This document shows, one piece after another, positions 1 to 10,278 of a stretch of 64,000 nucleotides of DNA; within the stretch, counting starts at the first letter, position 1, and each line of letters opens with the position of its first letter. The notes below the pieces were generated by a model that was given only the letters and a program-made list of their open reading frames with translations, was not told the origin of the DNA and made no database searches. The DNA lies in assembly GCA_027006785.1 (NCBI GenBank), contig JALTFR010000011.1:1-64000 (forward strand), given 5' to 3'. This stretch comes from Thermoplasmata archaeon. Lineage in GTDB: Archaea > Thermoplasmatota > Thermoplasmata > WALJ01. Made by a program: the position numbers and the translations under genes.

Positions 1-1
1 A

Positions 2-415
2 CTTTCTTTCCTATTTGTGTCTCCATTGGCCGTACTGGCATCTGCTGATGAAATCAACATCCCACTCCTTTTAATTCATTCCTCGCTTTCATTTCTTGGT
101 ACAACACTCACAGCAATATCCGTCGGTGTTGCAAACGCGTCTTATTTTCCGGTAAAAATTGTTTTTAAAAATGAGGGCCATGAAGAAAACTATTTGAAAG
201 GGATACTTGTAAAATACGGAAATCCCATAATGCTCTTGAAGATTAGGGATTTGGAGGATAACAAAGAGCACAGAAAAAATTATCTCGTTCCTTCTGAGAA
301 TATTCTATACATTGAGTGGGAAGAATCGAAGTCTACAATGCCAAAATCGTTTGGTGGATTGATGGAATATATAAAAAGTGCTTTTCAGGATGGAGGAAAG
401 GAGGCCGACCAATGA
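2..415 (+). CDS. hypothetical protein, 5'-truncated by window edge; hydrophobic N-terminal part
   Basis: Frame is open to the window start (listed GTG at 17 is probably internal); stop TGA at 413-415 overlaps the ATG of the next gene (ATGA). Confidence 0.6.
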   Translation, partial: LSFLFVSPLAVLASADEINIPLLLIHSSLSFLGTTLTAISVGVANASYFPVKIVFKNEGHEENYLKGILVKYGNPIMLLKIRDLEDNKEHRKNYLVPSENILYIEWEESKSTMPKSFGGLMEYIKSAFQDGGKEADQ

Positions 416-3400
416 CCGAATACGAACTATGCGAGAGGCCCATAATCGAAGCCCTTGAATCCCTTGGCTGGAGATATGTTCCGGGCAGGGAACTGGAGCG
501 CGAGAGCTATGAGGTGCCCATTCTTACCGATGTTCTCAGGGATGCGGTCAGAAGGCTGTCCGGGGAGGCCGGCATAGAGATTGAGGACGAGGATGTGGAG
601 CGCCTGATTCTCAGGCTGGAGTCCGGAGGAAGCGGAGCCGAGGGCTTGAAGGATGTGCTGGCCCATCTCAAGGAGGGAGCGGTTCCCATGGACCTCGGGA
701 AGAAGAGAGGGCTGAGGTACATTCCGATAATTGACCACGAGCATCCGGAGAACAACGACCTCATCGTCAGCAATCAGGTTGAGTTCAGGAGCAGGGGAGG
801 GATAATGAGGGCCGACATCGTCCTTTTCGTGAACGGGATCCCTCTGGTCGTCATAGAGTGCAAGGACCCGGCCAGCGAGAATGTTGGATGGAAGGATGCC
901 TACGACGACATCAAATCCTACGAGCGCAGGATTCCCGAGCCGTTCAGATACATACAATTCGGAGTCGCCGCGTGTGACATCTACGACAGCGAGAAAGGCA
1001 AAGGGGTGCGTGTCTTCCCCATCATCCCGTGGTCCGATGACATCAAGCCGAGCGTATGGAGGGACGAGGAGGGAAATGCGGGTATCGAAGGTCTGAAGAA
1101 CCTCCTGTCCCCCGAAACCGTCCTCGACCTCATCAGGAACTTCATCTTCTTCACCCAGAAGAAGGGCGAGGATATCCGCCTCTTTCCGAGATATATGCAG
1201 TACCATGCTGTCCGCAGGATACACGGCAGGGTCAGGGAGCGGATGCTCGAAGGAAAGGAGGATGCGGACCGCGGCCTTATCTGGCACTGGCAGGGCTCCG
1301 GCAAGACATACACCATGATATTCTCCGCATATCGCGTATACACCGACCCGGTGATGGAGAAGCCAACGATATTCTTCATAGTTGACCGGAAGGAGCTTCA
1401 GGACCAGATGTGGAATGTCATAAAGGGCATGAACCTCAGCCCTCTGGAGGTTGAGAAGGTCGGAAGCATCAGGCATCTCAAGGAGATAATCGAGCACGAC
1501 GGAGGAAGGGGAAAGAGAGGGGCCTTCATACTCCTTATCCAGAAGTTCAGGCCGGAAAAGGGCGAGGGCATCGGCGAGGAGGAGCTTCAGGAGCTTATGA
1601 AGGAGAAACTTATATCCGAAAGAAAGAACATAGTGCTTTTCATAGACGAGGGCCACAGGACCCAGTACGGAATACTGGCATCCCAGATGAGAGCGATATT
1701 CAGGAACGCCTTCATGTTCGCATTCACCGGAACCCCTGTCTCGAAGATGAGCAGGAACACATACACCCGTTTCTCCCCGCCCGGAGAGGCCTATCTTCAC
1801 CGCTATTTCATAGAGGAGTCCATAAGGGACGGATACACGGTTCCCATAGTCTACCGCTTCGTGAAAGAGTGGATGGATTTCAGGAAGGAGGATTTCGAGG
1901 CAGCGGTGGAAAGCGTCTTCGCAGAGGAGGACGAGGAGACCGAGAACGAGGTGGCAAAGCGCTTCAACACCGTGAACGAGATTCTTTCAAATCCCGAACT
2001 GATAGAAAAGAAGGCCGCTCACATAGTGGAGAGCTTCATGAAAAGGGAGAACAGGGAGATGAAGGCCATGGTTGTGGCAGCGAACCGGAAGGCCTGCGTG
2101 CTCTACAAGGAGGCCATAGACAGGTACATGAGGGAGAATTACCCGCAGGAATGGTCCCCGCGCTTCTCAGAGGTCGTGATGACCTATTCGGCGAAGGAGA
2201 AGGAGCCGGAGATAGAGGATTATAGGGAGCGCATGAAGGGAAAATATCCGGCCAGCAGCTTCGAGCAGATGGACAGGATGATAACCGAGGCATTCAGGGA
2301 GAAAAAGGACCCGCAGATGCTCATAGTCACGGACAAACTCATTGCCGGCTTCGATGCTCCGGTGCTTCAGATAATGTATCTGGACAAGCTCATGAGCGGG
2401 CACAATCTCCTTCAGGCGATAGCCAGGACAAACCGCCCCTATCCGGGAAAGGCCTTCGGCCTGATAATTGACTATGTCGGCATATTCAAGAGGTTCAAAG
2501 AGGCTCTGGAAGAGTATTACGAGATGGAGGGAGCGCTCAAAATCGCCATTGATATCTCCGAACTGGAGAAAGAGCTCATCTCATCACTTGAAGAGATGGA
2601 GGCGCTCATGAAGGGCTCATTCGACCCTGCGGCGATAAACAGCGGGGACAGGGATGCGATAAACCGCGCTCTCACCCGGATAATGGAGATAGACGACGAG
2701 AATGTTGAATCTCTTTTCGTGCCTCTCTATCGCAGGATAATACACATATACGAGCTACTCGGGCCAAGCGAGATAAAGGTGGAACCCGAGATAATGGAGA
2801 AGATGGACGCCCTGAAAACCATATATGCCCTTTACAGAAAGCGCTTCGGGAAGGACATTGACCCGCAGAAAGCGGAGGAATACCTGAAAGAGGTGCGGGA
2901 TGCGCTCTACGACTCCATGCATATCAAGGAAGTGGATGGAAAGAGTGTCGAGATGGTACTGGATGAGGAATACATCGAGATGTTGAAGTCCATAAAGGAA
3001 CCGGACGACGGCATGATACTGGACATGACCTCCGTTCTCAACAGGTATGTGATGAAGATAAGACAGAACCAGTGGGCCGACACGGTCTATAAGGACATAA
3101 TAGACTCCATAGAGAACGCTGTGGAGCGCTGGAGGAGAAGGGAAAGCGACCCGGAGGCCATAAAACTGGAGTACCTTCGGATAATGGAGGAGATCAACGA
3201 CATTGAGAGGGAAAAGAAGGCCCTGCCTATAAGGGACTATGAATACCCAATTTTCATCTATCTGAAAAGGACCTTCGGAGAGGAGCACGCAGAGGATTAT
3301 GTGCATCTGATTCGGGACATCATGAAAAATCTTGAGGAAAAGGACCTTCTCTTTCCCGGATGGTACGAAAAAGGGGAGACAAGAAGAAAGGTCGGCGAGG

Positions 3401-3525
3401 AGTTCAGAAAATCCATACTTGCCATGCTCATGAAGGAAAAGATACTGCCGTATCAGGAAGCCAAGGAGATCCTTGACGATGTGGTGGAAGACATAATCTC
3501 CATACTGGAGACCGGAAGGCCATGA
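412..3525 (+). CDS. hsdR: type I restriction endonuclease subunit R (HsdR)
   Basis: MTEYELCERPIIEALESLGW start after an AGGAGG-like SD; nuclease domain (RADIVLFVNGIPLVVIECKDP), Walker A WQGSGKT, FIDEGHRTQYG, AFTGTP helicase motifs. ORF track start at 316 rejected in favour of ATG 412. Confidence 0.95.
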   Translation: MTEYELCERPIIEALESLGWRYVPGRELERESYEVPILTDVLRDAVRRLSGEAGIEIEDEDVERLILRLESGGSGAEGLKDVLAHLKEGAVPMDLGKKRGLRYIPIIDHEHPENNDLIVSNQVEFRSRGGIMRADIVLFVNGIPLVVIECKDPASENVGWKDAYDDIKSYERRIPEPFRYIQFGVAACDIYDSEKGKGVRVFPIIPWSDDIKPSVWRDEEGNAGIEGLKNLLSPETVLDLIRNFIFFTQKKGEDIRLFPRYMQYHAVRRIHGRVRERMLEGKEDADRGLIWHWQGSGKTYTMIFSAYRVYTDPVMEKPTIFFIVDRKELQDQMWNVIKGMNLSPLEVEKVGSIRHLKEIIEHDGGRGKRGAFILLIQKFRPEKGEGIGEEELQELMKEKLISERKNIVLFIDEGHRTQYGILASQMRAIFRNAFMFAFTGTPVSKMSRNTYTRFSPPGEAYLHRYFIEESIRDGYTVPIVYRFVKEWMDFRKEDFEAAVESVFAEEDEETENEVAKRFNTVNEILSNPELIEKKAAHIVESFMKRENREMKAMVVAANRKACVLYKEAIDRYMRENYPQEWSPRFSEVVMTYSAKEKEPEIEDYRERMKGKYPASSFEQMDRMITEAFREKKDPQMLIVTDKLIAGFDAPVLQIMYLDKLMSGHNLLQAIARTNRPYPGKAFGLIIDYVGIFKRFKEALEEYYEMEGALKIAIDISELEKELISSLEEMEALMKGSFDPAAINSGDRDAINRALTRIMEIDDENVESLFVPLYRRIIHIYELLGPSEIKVEPEIMEKMDALKTIYALYRKRFGKDIDPQKAEEYLKEVRDALYDSMHIKEVDGKSVEMVLDEEYIEMLKSIKEPDDGMILDMTSVLNRYVMKIRQNQWADTVYKDIIDSIENAVERWRRRESDPEAIKLEYLRIMEEINDIEREKKALPIRDYEYPIFIYLKRTFGEEHAEDYVHLIRDIMKNLEEKDLLFPGWYEKGETRRKVGEEFRKSILAMLMKEKILPYQEAKEILDDVVEDIISILETGRP

Positions 3526-4190
3526 CCCACCCACCTCTCGAATACACCGTCTCCCACCGCCGCGTCCGATACGCCAGAATTGACATGAGAGAGGGGGAAC
3601 TCATGCTGATACTTCCACATGGAACAGACCCTGGGGAATTCGTGGAGCGCCATTATGGGAAAATAAAAAAGATGTACGACGAGGTAAATGAGATAAAACG
3701 AAAGGCGATGGAAGGGGTCAAAGAGGGCTATGTTGAACTGCTGGGCAGGGAATACAGGCTCGTCGAGGACTGCAAAGCCCGGCCATTTATAGAGAAAAAC
3801 GAACTGCATTTCTGCCCGAAGGACTACAGGCGAACAAGGGAGTTCATCAAAGGGATGCTGAGGCCTGGGTTGGAGCGCAGGGTATCTCATTATTCGGAGA
3901 TGACCGGGTTGAGTGCGGAGCGCATCTTCATCAAGGAGCAGGTCACAAAATGGGGCAGCTGCTCAAGCAGGGGAAACCTGAACTTCAACCTGAGGCTCGC
4001 ATTTGTTCCCTCCGATTTTCTGAACTACATCGTGCTGCACGAGGTCCTTCATCTCAGGCACATGAATCATGGAAAGGAGTTCAAAAGGGAATTGAGAGCG
4101 CTTTACGGAAAGGAATTGCCGACGAAGGACGAGATGATGAGGCACTGGCTGAGGAGCGGGCATTATCTCAGAGCGCTCGGCAAAGAATAA
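3522..4190 (+). CDS. YgjP-like (DUF45) zinc metallopeptidase
   Basis: VLHEVLHLRHMNHGKEF HExxH-type motif and KWGSCSSRGNLNFNLRL signature; 4-bp ATGA overlap with hsdR. Confidence 0.9.
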   Translation: MTHPPLEYTVSHRRVRYARIDMREGELMLILPHGTDPGEFVERHYGKIKKMYDEVNEIKRKAMEGVKEGYVELLGREYRLVEDCKARPFIEKNELHFCPKDYRRTREFIKGMLRPGLERRVSHYSEMTGLSAERIFIKEQVTKWGSCSSRGNLNFNLRLAFVPSDFLNYIVLHEVLHLRHMNHGKEFKRELRALYGKELPTKDEMMRHWLRSGHYLRALGKE

Positions 4191-5288
4191 ATGCGGATGC
4201 GATTAAGCACCGTGAAGATCTCCATCGAAAACCTGAGCGAACCCGAGATGCTGCGGATACGGAAATACGACGACCCGGAGAACCCCAGAGGGCCGTATCT
4301 GAGATGGAACGGGAGCTCCTTGGAGACGGACATATTCGGACAGATACCTCTTTTTCTGGCGGCAGAGCGCATTGAAGATTCCATTTTTCCGGGAAGCGTT
4401 CAGCACGACCCGACATATTCCATACTTCCGGCTGAGAACGACATTGCAATGAAATTCGTGAAACGGCCACTGCTGCCCAAAATGTCGGTTAAGAAGCCTG
4501 TGGAAGACCTAGCCCGCTCATTCAGGGAATCCGTCGGTCTCAGGGCAGGGGGAAAGATGGGCGTGCTTCTCTCGGGAGGTGTGGATTCATCGGCCATCGC
4601 TACCCTTCTTTCCGAATATGATGTAAAAGCGTTCTGCGTGGCGGACGGAAAGGACATGGAGAGCGCTCTCCGGCTTTCAAAGAAACTTGGCATAGAACTG
4701 GTCGAGGTGCACATAGCTAAGGATGAGGTTGAGGCATCCATACCAGAGATATACCGCATCCTCGGGATGAAGGACTATGTGTATTCAACGCCGGTCTATC
4801 TCCCTGTGATAACCTCGCTGTCTATCATGTTTTTCTTCGCATTCAGGGAAGCGAGGAAAGAGGGGGTTGAGAGGCTTTTATCCGGCATCGGCTCGGAGGA
4901 ACTCTTCGCAGGCTTTACGGACTGGACCGGAGAGGACATGGAAAGACAGGTCACGGAGCGCTCATACACGATATACAAAAGGGACCTCTGGAGAGACCAT
5001 GCTATGGCCAGTCATTTCGGCATTGAGATGGAGTATCCGTTTCTGGACAGGGAATTCGCATCACTTGCGCTCTCCATTCCGGTCGAGATGAAGGTGAGGG
5101 ATGGCATCAAGAAGTGGATATGGAGGAAGGCGGCCGAAAGGCTTGGCGTCCCTGAGGAGAACGCATGGAGGAAGAACAGGGCAGCGCAGTACGGGAGCGG
5201 TGCGGACCGAATACTTGAAAGGCTCGTTAAGAAGAGAGGCCACAGGTACAGGATGAGCTATCTCATGGAATTACTGGAAAAGGCTTAA
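4191..5288 (+). CDS. asparagine synthase-like ATP-pyrophosphatase lacking a recognisable glutaminase domain
   Basis: GVLLSGGVDSSAIATLLSEY PP-loop, LSGIGSEELFAGF, EYPFLDREF; starts directly after the preceding stop. Confidence 0.85.
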   Translation: MRMRLSTVKISIENLSEPEMLRIRKYDDPENPRGPYLRWNGSSLETDIFGQIPLFLAAERIEDSIFPGSVQHDPTYSILPAENDIAMKFVKRPLLPKMSVKKPVEDLARSFRESVGLRAGGKMGVLLSGGVDSSAIATLLSEYDVKAFCVADGKDMESALRLSKKLGIELVEVHIAKDEVEASIPEIYRILGMKDYVYSTPVYLPVITSLSIMFFFAFREARKEGVERLLSGIGSEELFAGFTDWTGEDMERQVTERSYTIYKRDLWRDHAMASHFGIEMEYPFLDREFASLALSIPVEMKVRDGIKKWIWRKAAERLGVPEENAWRKNRAAQYGSGADRILERLVKKRGHRYRMSYLMELLEKA

Positions 5289-5319
5289 ACTATGGAGGCC
5301 ATTCAGCGCCGGTGATATC

Positions 5320-6540
5320 ATGCTCACGGATAAGGTGGAATCCCTCAGGGATGAGATGGTAAGAGCGATGGTGGAGATGATAAAGATCGAGGCCATAAGC
5401 CCGGAGGCAGGTGGAAAAGGGGAAGTAAAAAGGGCTGAGTTCCTTGAGAAGTGGATATCAGACTTCGGTTTCGATGAGATAAAGAGGTACGATGCTGAAG
5501 ATCCAAGGGCAGAGGGGGGCGTGAGGCCTAACATCGTCGCAACGATATATGGAAAGAACAGGGAGCGCAGCATCTGGATAATAAGCCACATGGACACGGT
5601 TCCTGTGGGTGACATCTCGAAGTGGGACACGGACCCCTTCGACCCTGTTGTGAAAGATGGCAAAATATACGGCAGGGGAACCGAGGACAACGGGCAGTCG
5701 CTCATCGCTTCCATGTATGCGGCAAAGGCCATAATCGAGAGCGGAGAGAGGCCGGATTACAATTACTCTGTGGTCTTCGTAGCCGACGAGGAGACGGGCA
5801 GCAAGTACGGGATACAGCATCTCGTGAAGCTCGGCCTCTTCAAGAAGGATGACCTTGTGGTTGTGCCGGACCACGGGGTTCCAGAGGGAAATGAGATAGA
5901 GATAGCCGAGAAGTCCATCTACTGGGTGAAGGTGACCACCTACGGAAAGCAGACCCATTCAAGCATACCGCATACCGGGATAAATGCACTGCGGGCAGGG
6001 GCAAAATACCTTGTGGAAGTGGATAAGGAACTTCACGAGCGCTTTTCGGACGAGAACCCGATATTCGGGCCGCCTGTGTCAACATTCGAGCCCACGAGGA
6101 AGGAGGAGAACCAACCCAACATAAATGCGGTTCCCGGCGAGGATGTCTTCTACTTCGATATGCGCCTTATCCCGGAACATAACATAGACGATGTCATGGA
6201 GCTCATGAACAGTGTTGCCGACAGAGTATCCAAAGAAACCGGTGCAAAGGTGGTTCCCGAGCTCTTCCGTGGAGAACAGGCTCCCGAACCCACGCCTCCC
6301 GACTCGGAGGTCGTGGTCAGGCTCAAGAATGCCATTGAAAAGGTGCGTGGAATTAAACCGAAACTTGTGGGGATCGGCGGAGGAACATGCGCCGCATACA
6401 TACGATATGAGGGAATTCCCGCGGCGGTCTGGAGCACCATAGATGAAACGATGCACCAGGCGAACGAGTACTGCAAAATAGATAACCTTGTGAACGACGC
6501 GAAGGTCTTTGCGCTCCTCGGCTTCAGCCGTATGCCGTGA
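5320..6540 (+). CDS. M20 family metallopeptidase (ArgE/DapE-like)
   Basis: SHMDTVPVGD, YGRGTEDNGQ, VFVADEETGS motifs; GGTGATATCATG start context. Confidence 0.9.
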   Translation: MLTDKVESLRDEMVRAMVEMIKIEAISPEAGGKGEVKRAEFLEKWISDFGFDEIKRYDAEDPRAEGGVRPNIVATIYGKNRERSIWIISHMDTVPVGDISKWDTDPFDPVVKDGKIYGRGTEDNGQSLIASMYAAKAIIESGERPDYNYSVVFVADEETGSKYGIQHLVKLGLFKKDDLVVVPDHGVPEGNEIEIAEKSIYWVKVTTYGKQTHSSIPHTGINALRAGAKYLVEVDKELHERFSDENPIFGPPVSTFEPTRKEENQPNINAVPGEDVFYFDMRLIPEHNIDDVMELMNSVADRVSKETGAKVVPELFRGEQAPEPTPPDSEVVVRLKNAIEKVRGIKPKLVGIGGGTCAAYIRYEGIPAAVWSTIDETMHQANEYCKIDNLVNDAKVFALLGFSRMP

Positions 6541-7798
6541 GCTCATCCACCTTCATGAACTCCCTCAAAAGCGAGGTGGCATAGCAGCCCTTGGGAAGCA
6601 TGAAAGAGAGCCTTATGGAATTCTGCGGCATCTCCTCTATTCTCAGGTCCATCACCTTTGAGAGCAAGGCCCTTCTTGTTCCTGCTGAGTTCAGGTTCTC
6701 AGGCCTTTCGAATATGAAGTCCCCGGCCTTCAGGCCTTCGGCCTCTATGACCTTCCTTTCTATTTCACCCTGTATTCCATCGGCCAGCATGGTATCGCTG
6801 CCGAAGACAGCGCCTGTGATGGCAGCCTTTCCCTCCTTCACCCTTTTCTCTATCCTCGGCCGATTTCTTTCTTTCACCTTTATCATCTCGCGGTAGACTG
6901 GCATTCCATTATCAAGGCCGACCACGATGTCGCCTTCCAAGACCTCCGTGATGAGCCCCCTCCTTATCCTCTCTGAGAGTATCAGGTTGAAAAGGTATGA
7001 CTGGTAGGCATGCACGAACATCCGCGAAAGGTTCTGGGGAAGCACCTCTATGGCGCCCACCCAGTCGTCCCTGTTCACAACGAGATGGTTCAGTATCGCC
7101 CTCTCGAATGTCAGCTGCTTCGGGTAGTTGCGCAGGGCCTCCTCGAAGTCCAGCGTTTCCATGAACCTCTTTCTCGCCTCGTATGCCTCCTCTCCCTCGA
7201 TAACGCTCGGATAACCCAGGTACTCTATGACAGCGGCCCTGAAGTCCTTTCTCACCAGATGCCTTCCGACGGTGTGCGTTATCGGCCTTACCGAGCCGAA
7301 GCGCTGCACCCCGAAGTAGTTGGGAAATCCGCCCGCATCCTCGATTGCGGAGCGCACACATTCCGCTATATCCATGGCATCCTCACCAACTTCCCTGAGA
7401 ACCACATCGAAGCGGTTTCCTATCAGGTCTCCAAGGAATACCGGGCTGGAGACCCTGTGCGCCCTGTCTATAACGACATCCTTTATCCTTATTGACAGAA
7501 CATCCTCCATGGGAGCGTCGAAGACCATGACCTGCGTGGTTATCGCCCTTTTGTCCTTTGTTCCCGCGAAGTATATCCTCTTCCTGCTGATCCCCAGGGA
7601 GCGCGATAGCTGGCGCACGAGCCGGTTGGTCTCCCAGTTCCGGGAGCGCACAAAAGCGAGGGTGTATCTTCCGTTCTCATCCTCGAGAATGTCCAGAGGC
7701 ACCTCTTCGACTATGAAGTCCTCCGGAAATGCCTTTAACCTTCCGCCTGTCCCACCGCATTCTTCACTCAGGTATGCATCGAGCCCTATCCCGCTCAT
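6524..7798 (-). CDS. truD: tRNA pseudouridine(13) synthase TruD
   Basis: YFAGTKDKRAITTQ, GGFPNYFGVQRFG motifs, C-terminal RLSFMLPKGCYATSLLREFMK. Confidence 0.95.
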   Translation of the reverse strand: MSGIGLDAYLSEECGGTGGRLKAFPEDFIVEEVPLDILEDENGRYTLAFVRSRNWETNRLVRQLSRSLGISRKRIYFAGTKDKRAITTQVMVFDAPMEDVLSIRIKDVVIDRAHRVSSPVFLGDLIGNRFDVVLREVGEDAMDIAECVRSAIEDAGGFPNYFGVQRFGSVRPITHTVGRHLVRKDFRAAVIEYLGYPSVIEGEEAYEARKRFMETLDFEEALRNYPKQLTFERAILNHLVVNRDDWVGAIEVLPQNLSRMFVHAYQSYLFNLILSERIRRGLITEVLEGDIVVGLDNGMPVYREMIKVKERNRPRIEKRVKEGKAAITGAVFGSDTMLADGIQGEIERKVIEAEGLKAGDFIFERPENLNSAGTRRALLSKVMDLRIEEMPQNSIRLSFMLPKGCYATSLLREFMKVDELTAYG

Positions 7799-8061
7799 GA
7801 GTTCAGCCCGTCCAGGGCGTCCCTGTACTCCTTTGACAGGGCTTTGAGCGCCTTCTTAAGGGCGTTCTGCGGCTTCCCCTTCTTGACCTTAACATATATC
7901 TGAGGCAGGTCCATTTCAGGATGCACCTTGTGGTACTTCACCTCTTCCACCTCATCCATCTTCAGAAGCTGATGGACGAAGGGCTGTATCAGTGTGTTGT
8001 CCGGCTCGGATATCTCGATGTGGATGAAATCCTTTCCTTTGTCTATGAGTTTGGCCTTCAT
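7795..8061 (-). CDS. rpoL: DNA-directed RNA polymerase subunit L (Rpo11)
   Basis: 88 aa; DNTLIQPFVHQLLKMDEVEEVKYHKVHPEMDLPQIYVKV; GGTGAT SD; 4-bp overlap with truD. Confidence 0.88.
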   Translation of the reverse strand: MKAKLIDKGKDFIHIEISEPDNTLIQPFVHQLLKMDEVEEVKYHKVHPEMDLPQIYVKVKKGKPQNALKKALKALSKEYRDALDGLNS

Positions 8062-8065
8062 AATA

Positions 8066-8800
8066 TCACCCCGATATGCGCTCTATTTTAAATCTTTCCC
8101 TGCCGAGCGTGTCATGGATCCGGATGTAATTGAATCCCGCATATGCCGCCATGAGAAGAAGTGCGAATTCTTTGGGCATTGGAACGAAGGGTATCAGGAA
8201 GAGGAAGAACTGTATGAATGTGGCCTTCCAGAGGTATCTCATCCCAGCACCTGCGTAGCTCCCGTATCCGATGAGCGCTCCGGTCGAACCCTGAATCGCG
8301 GTGTATGAGAACGCTATTGCGGTGAAGGATATCATCCAGTAGGCCTTCTCGTGGATGTCCGAACCAGGTGGTGACAGGTACATCATTTCGGCGGATATTA
8401 TGGCACCCATCGTGAAGCCCATAGCCGCTCCATACCATATGGTCGCCCTCTCACCCTGGTATTTCTTTCTGTTAAGGATTATGAACTTCGTCAGTTCCTC
8501 GAAAAGGGCAACGAGCCCCAGAAGAACCCACGAGTATGAGAACGCCATCTCAACCACGAGAAATATGCTTCCGATGACTATGCCCATTGCCATGAATATC
8601 AGCATCTTGTTGTGATCGAATTCGCTGTCATTATCGCCAATATACAGGAGGAGCAGGTAGACCCCAAGCCCGAATGATATCAGACCCGGAATGAAGACTT
8701 GAAACGACACGAATTTCCATGGTCGCCATCCTTTTATAGTTTTGTATTGGCCTGATGTGTCCGATATCAATATATAGTGCCTCCTGAAAAGCCAGTTCAT
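8066..8800 (-). CDS. PrsW-like intramembrane metalloprotease
   Basis: Multi-TM, FEELTKF motif and GAAMGFTMGAIISAEMM; start ATG at 8800 or TTG near 8770 after AGGAGG. Confidence 0.75.
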   Translation of the reverse strand: MNWLFRRHYILISDTSGQYKTIKGWRPWKFVSFQVFIPGLISFGLGVYLLLLYIGDNDSEFDHNKMLIFMAMGIVIGSIFLVVEMAFSYSWVLLGLVALFEELTKFIILNRKKYQGERATIWYGAAMGFTMGAIISAEMMYLSPPGSDIHEKAYWMISFTAIAFSYTAIQGSTGALIGYGSYAGAGMRYLWKATFIQFFLFLIPFVPMPKEFALLLMAAYAGFNYIRIHDTLGRERFKIERISG

Positions 8801-9485
8801 GTCAGAGAGCTTTAAACAGTATTTCAGTGACAAAAGTCGCTCCGACCGGGCCCTCCTTCTCATTTCATGGATACTGAAGGTGAATTTTTTTATAAACCTT
8901 ATAATAGGTGTGATGACGGGCAACTATATTGTATTTCTAAGAGGTCTTCTTCCTCTTTTCATAGTTCTCCTGCCGTTCCTTCTGGAGAAATATTATGGCA
9001 TCAGCACTCCAGCTTTCATGGATTTGCTGATAACTCTTGCTTTCTTTCTCCATCAGTGTGGTGTTGTCTACGGGGTGTACACGATTATACCGCAGTTCGA
9101 CATGGTAACCCACTTCTTCTCCTCATTTGTCCTGGCTTTTTCCATAACTGTCATCCTTTATCTAACAGACGCAAACCTCGAGGACGTAAAGCTGAACATC
9201 CCTCTCATTGCACTGTTTACAATATCTCTGACAGCCATGTTCGGAGTGATATGGGAGATGGGCGAGGCCCTTGTTGACCTGCTCCACCTTCTTCCGATGC
9301 CTGCGCAGGAGAGCCTCGCTGACACCATGCAGGACCTTTCGTTCGACATGCTGGGCTCCATCATTGTTGCTATCCTTTACTATTATACCGCTAAAAAGGG
9401 CTATTTCATGGAAGCCATGAAGGAGACTGAGATGAGCATAGAGAGACTCATCGGTAGAGAAGCAGAAAAAACTGAAAGAGTATGA
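8799..9485 (+). CDS. YjdF/DUF2238-like multi-pass membrane protein
   Basis: GVIWEMGEALVDL ... DTMQDLSFDMLGSIIVAI pattern; TATA CAATATATAG 22-31 bp upstream. Confidence 0.65.
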   Translation: MSESFKQYFSDKSRSDRALLLISWILKVNFFINLIIGVMTGNYIVFLRGLLPLFIVLLPFLLEKYYGISTPAFMDLLITLAFFLHQCGVVYGVYTIIPQFDMVTHFFSSFVLAFSITVILYLTDANLEDVKLNIPLIALFTISLTAMFGVIWEMGEALVDLLHLLPMPAQESLADTMQDLSFDMLGSIIVAILYYYTAKKGYFMEAMKETEMSIERLIGREAEKTERV

Positions 9486-9526
9486 GGCGGCACAATTCTT
9501 TAATCCCCCTATACTTTACTTACAGC

Positions 9527-10264
9527 ATGGATGAACTGATTTCCGGCATATTAAATGACCGCGTTTCCGGTTCAAGCGTCATCTGCGAGCGCACATGCGC
9601 TCTCCTCTCATCTCTTCCAATAGACGAAGGCCGCCCCATCGCAATGAAGATACTGGATGCCCACAGGCCGATGGCACTCCTGCATTCATGTGTCAGAAGG
9701 TATCTGGAAGGAGAGGACATCTCATCCTTCATGGAAGAGTATAGGGAACGTATGAAGAGGGCCGCGGAGAATGCGTACAGGCTTATTGAGAAAAAAGAAA
9801 GCGTGCTCACAATAAGCTCCAGTTCAGCCGTGGAGATGATGCTCTCATCCTACGAAGGAAGCATATTCGTCATGGAGAGCAGGCCGATGATGGAAGGGAC
9901 GATGATGGCGGAGCGCCTCGCCAATGTCGGAAGGGATGTCACCGTCATAAGCGATGCATACGGCATCTCAATGGTGGCAAAAGGAGAGGTTGATGCGGTC
10001 CTTGTCGGTGCGGACGCAGTTTACAGGAATATGCTGATAAACAAGGTCGGAACATACGCGCTCTCAACCGCCGCAGAGCATTCGGGAACGGAATTCATCG
10101 CAGTGCTGACAACGGACAAGATATTCCCCGATGACATTGCGCTATCCGAAGATGAGATAATGCAGTTCCACGACCCGAAGGAGATAACGGAAAGGGCAAA
10201 GGCAAAGAATCCGTATTTCGAAGCTACCCCTCTGAAAAATATCCTTATTATAATAGAAAAATAA
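9527..10264 (+). CDS. eIF-2B alpha/beta/delta-like family protein
   Basis: VFVMESRPMMEGTMMAERL, VDAVLVGADAVYRN-INKVGTYALS motifs; ORF extends upstream to 9482 but ATG 9527 fits TATA spacing. Confidence 0.85.
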   Translation: MDELISGILNDRVSGSSVICERTCALLSSLPIDEGRPIAMKILDAHRPMALLHSCVRRYLEGEDISSFMEEYRERMKRAAENAYRLIEKKESVLTISSSSAVEMMLSSYEGSIFVMESRPMMEGTMMAERLANVGRDVTVISDAYGISMVAKGEVDAVLVGADAVYRNMLINKVGTYALSTAAEHSGTEFIAVLTTDKIFPDDIALSEDEIMQFHDPKEITERAKAKNPYFEATPLKNILIIIEK

Positions 10265-10278
10265 AAGGAAAAATGGGT

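Noticed and set aside
316-411. ORF-track N-terminal extension of HsdR from 316
   Set aside because: Overlaps the upstream gene for 96 bp; ATG 412 has an SD and the conserved MTEYELCERPIIEALESLGW start.
427-1800. 457-aa minus-strand ORF opposite hsdR
   Set aside because: Antisense shadow ORF in a GC-biased gene; the plus strand encodes clear HsdR motifs.
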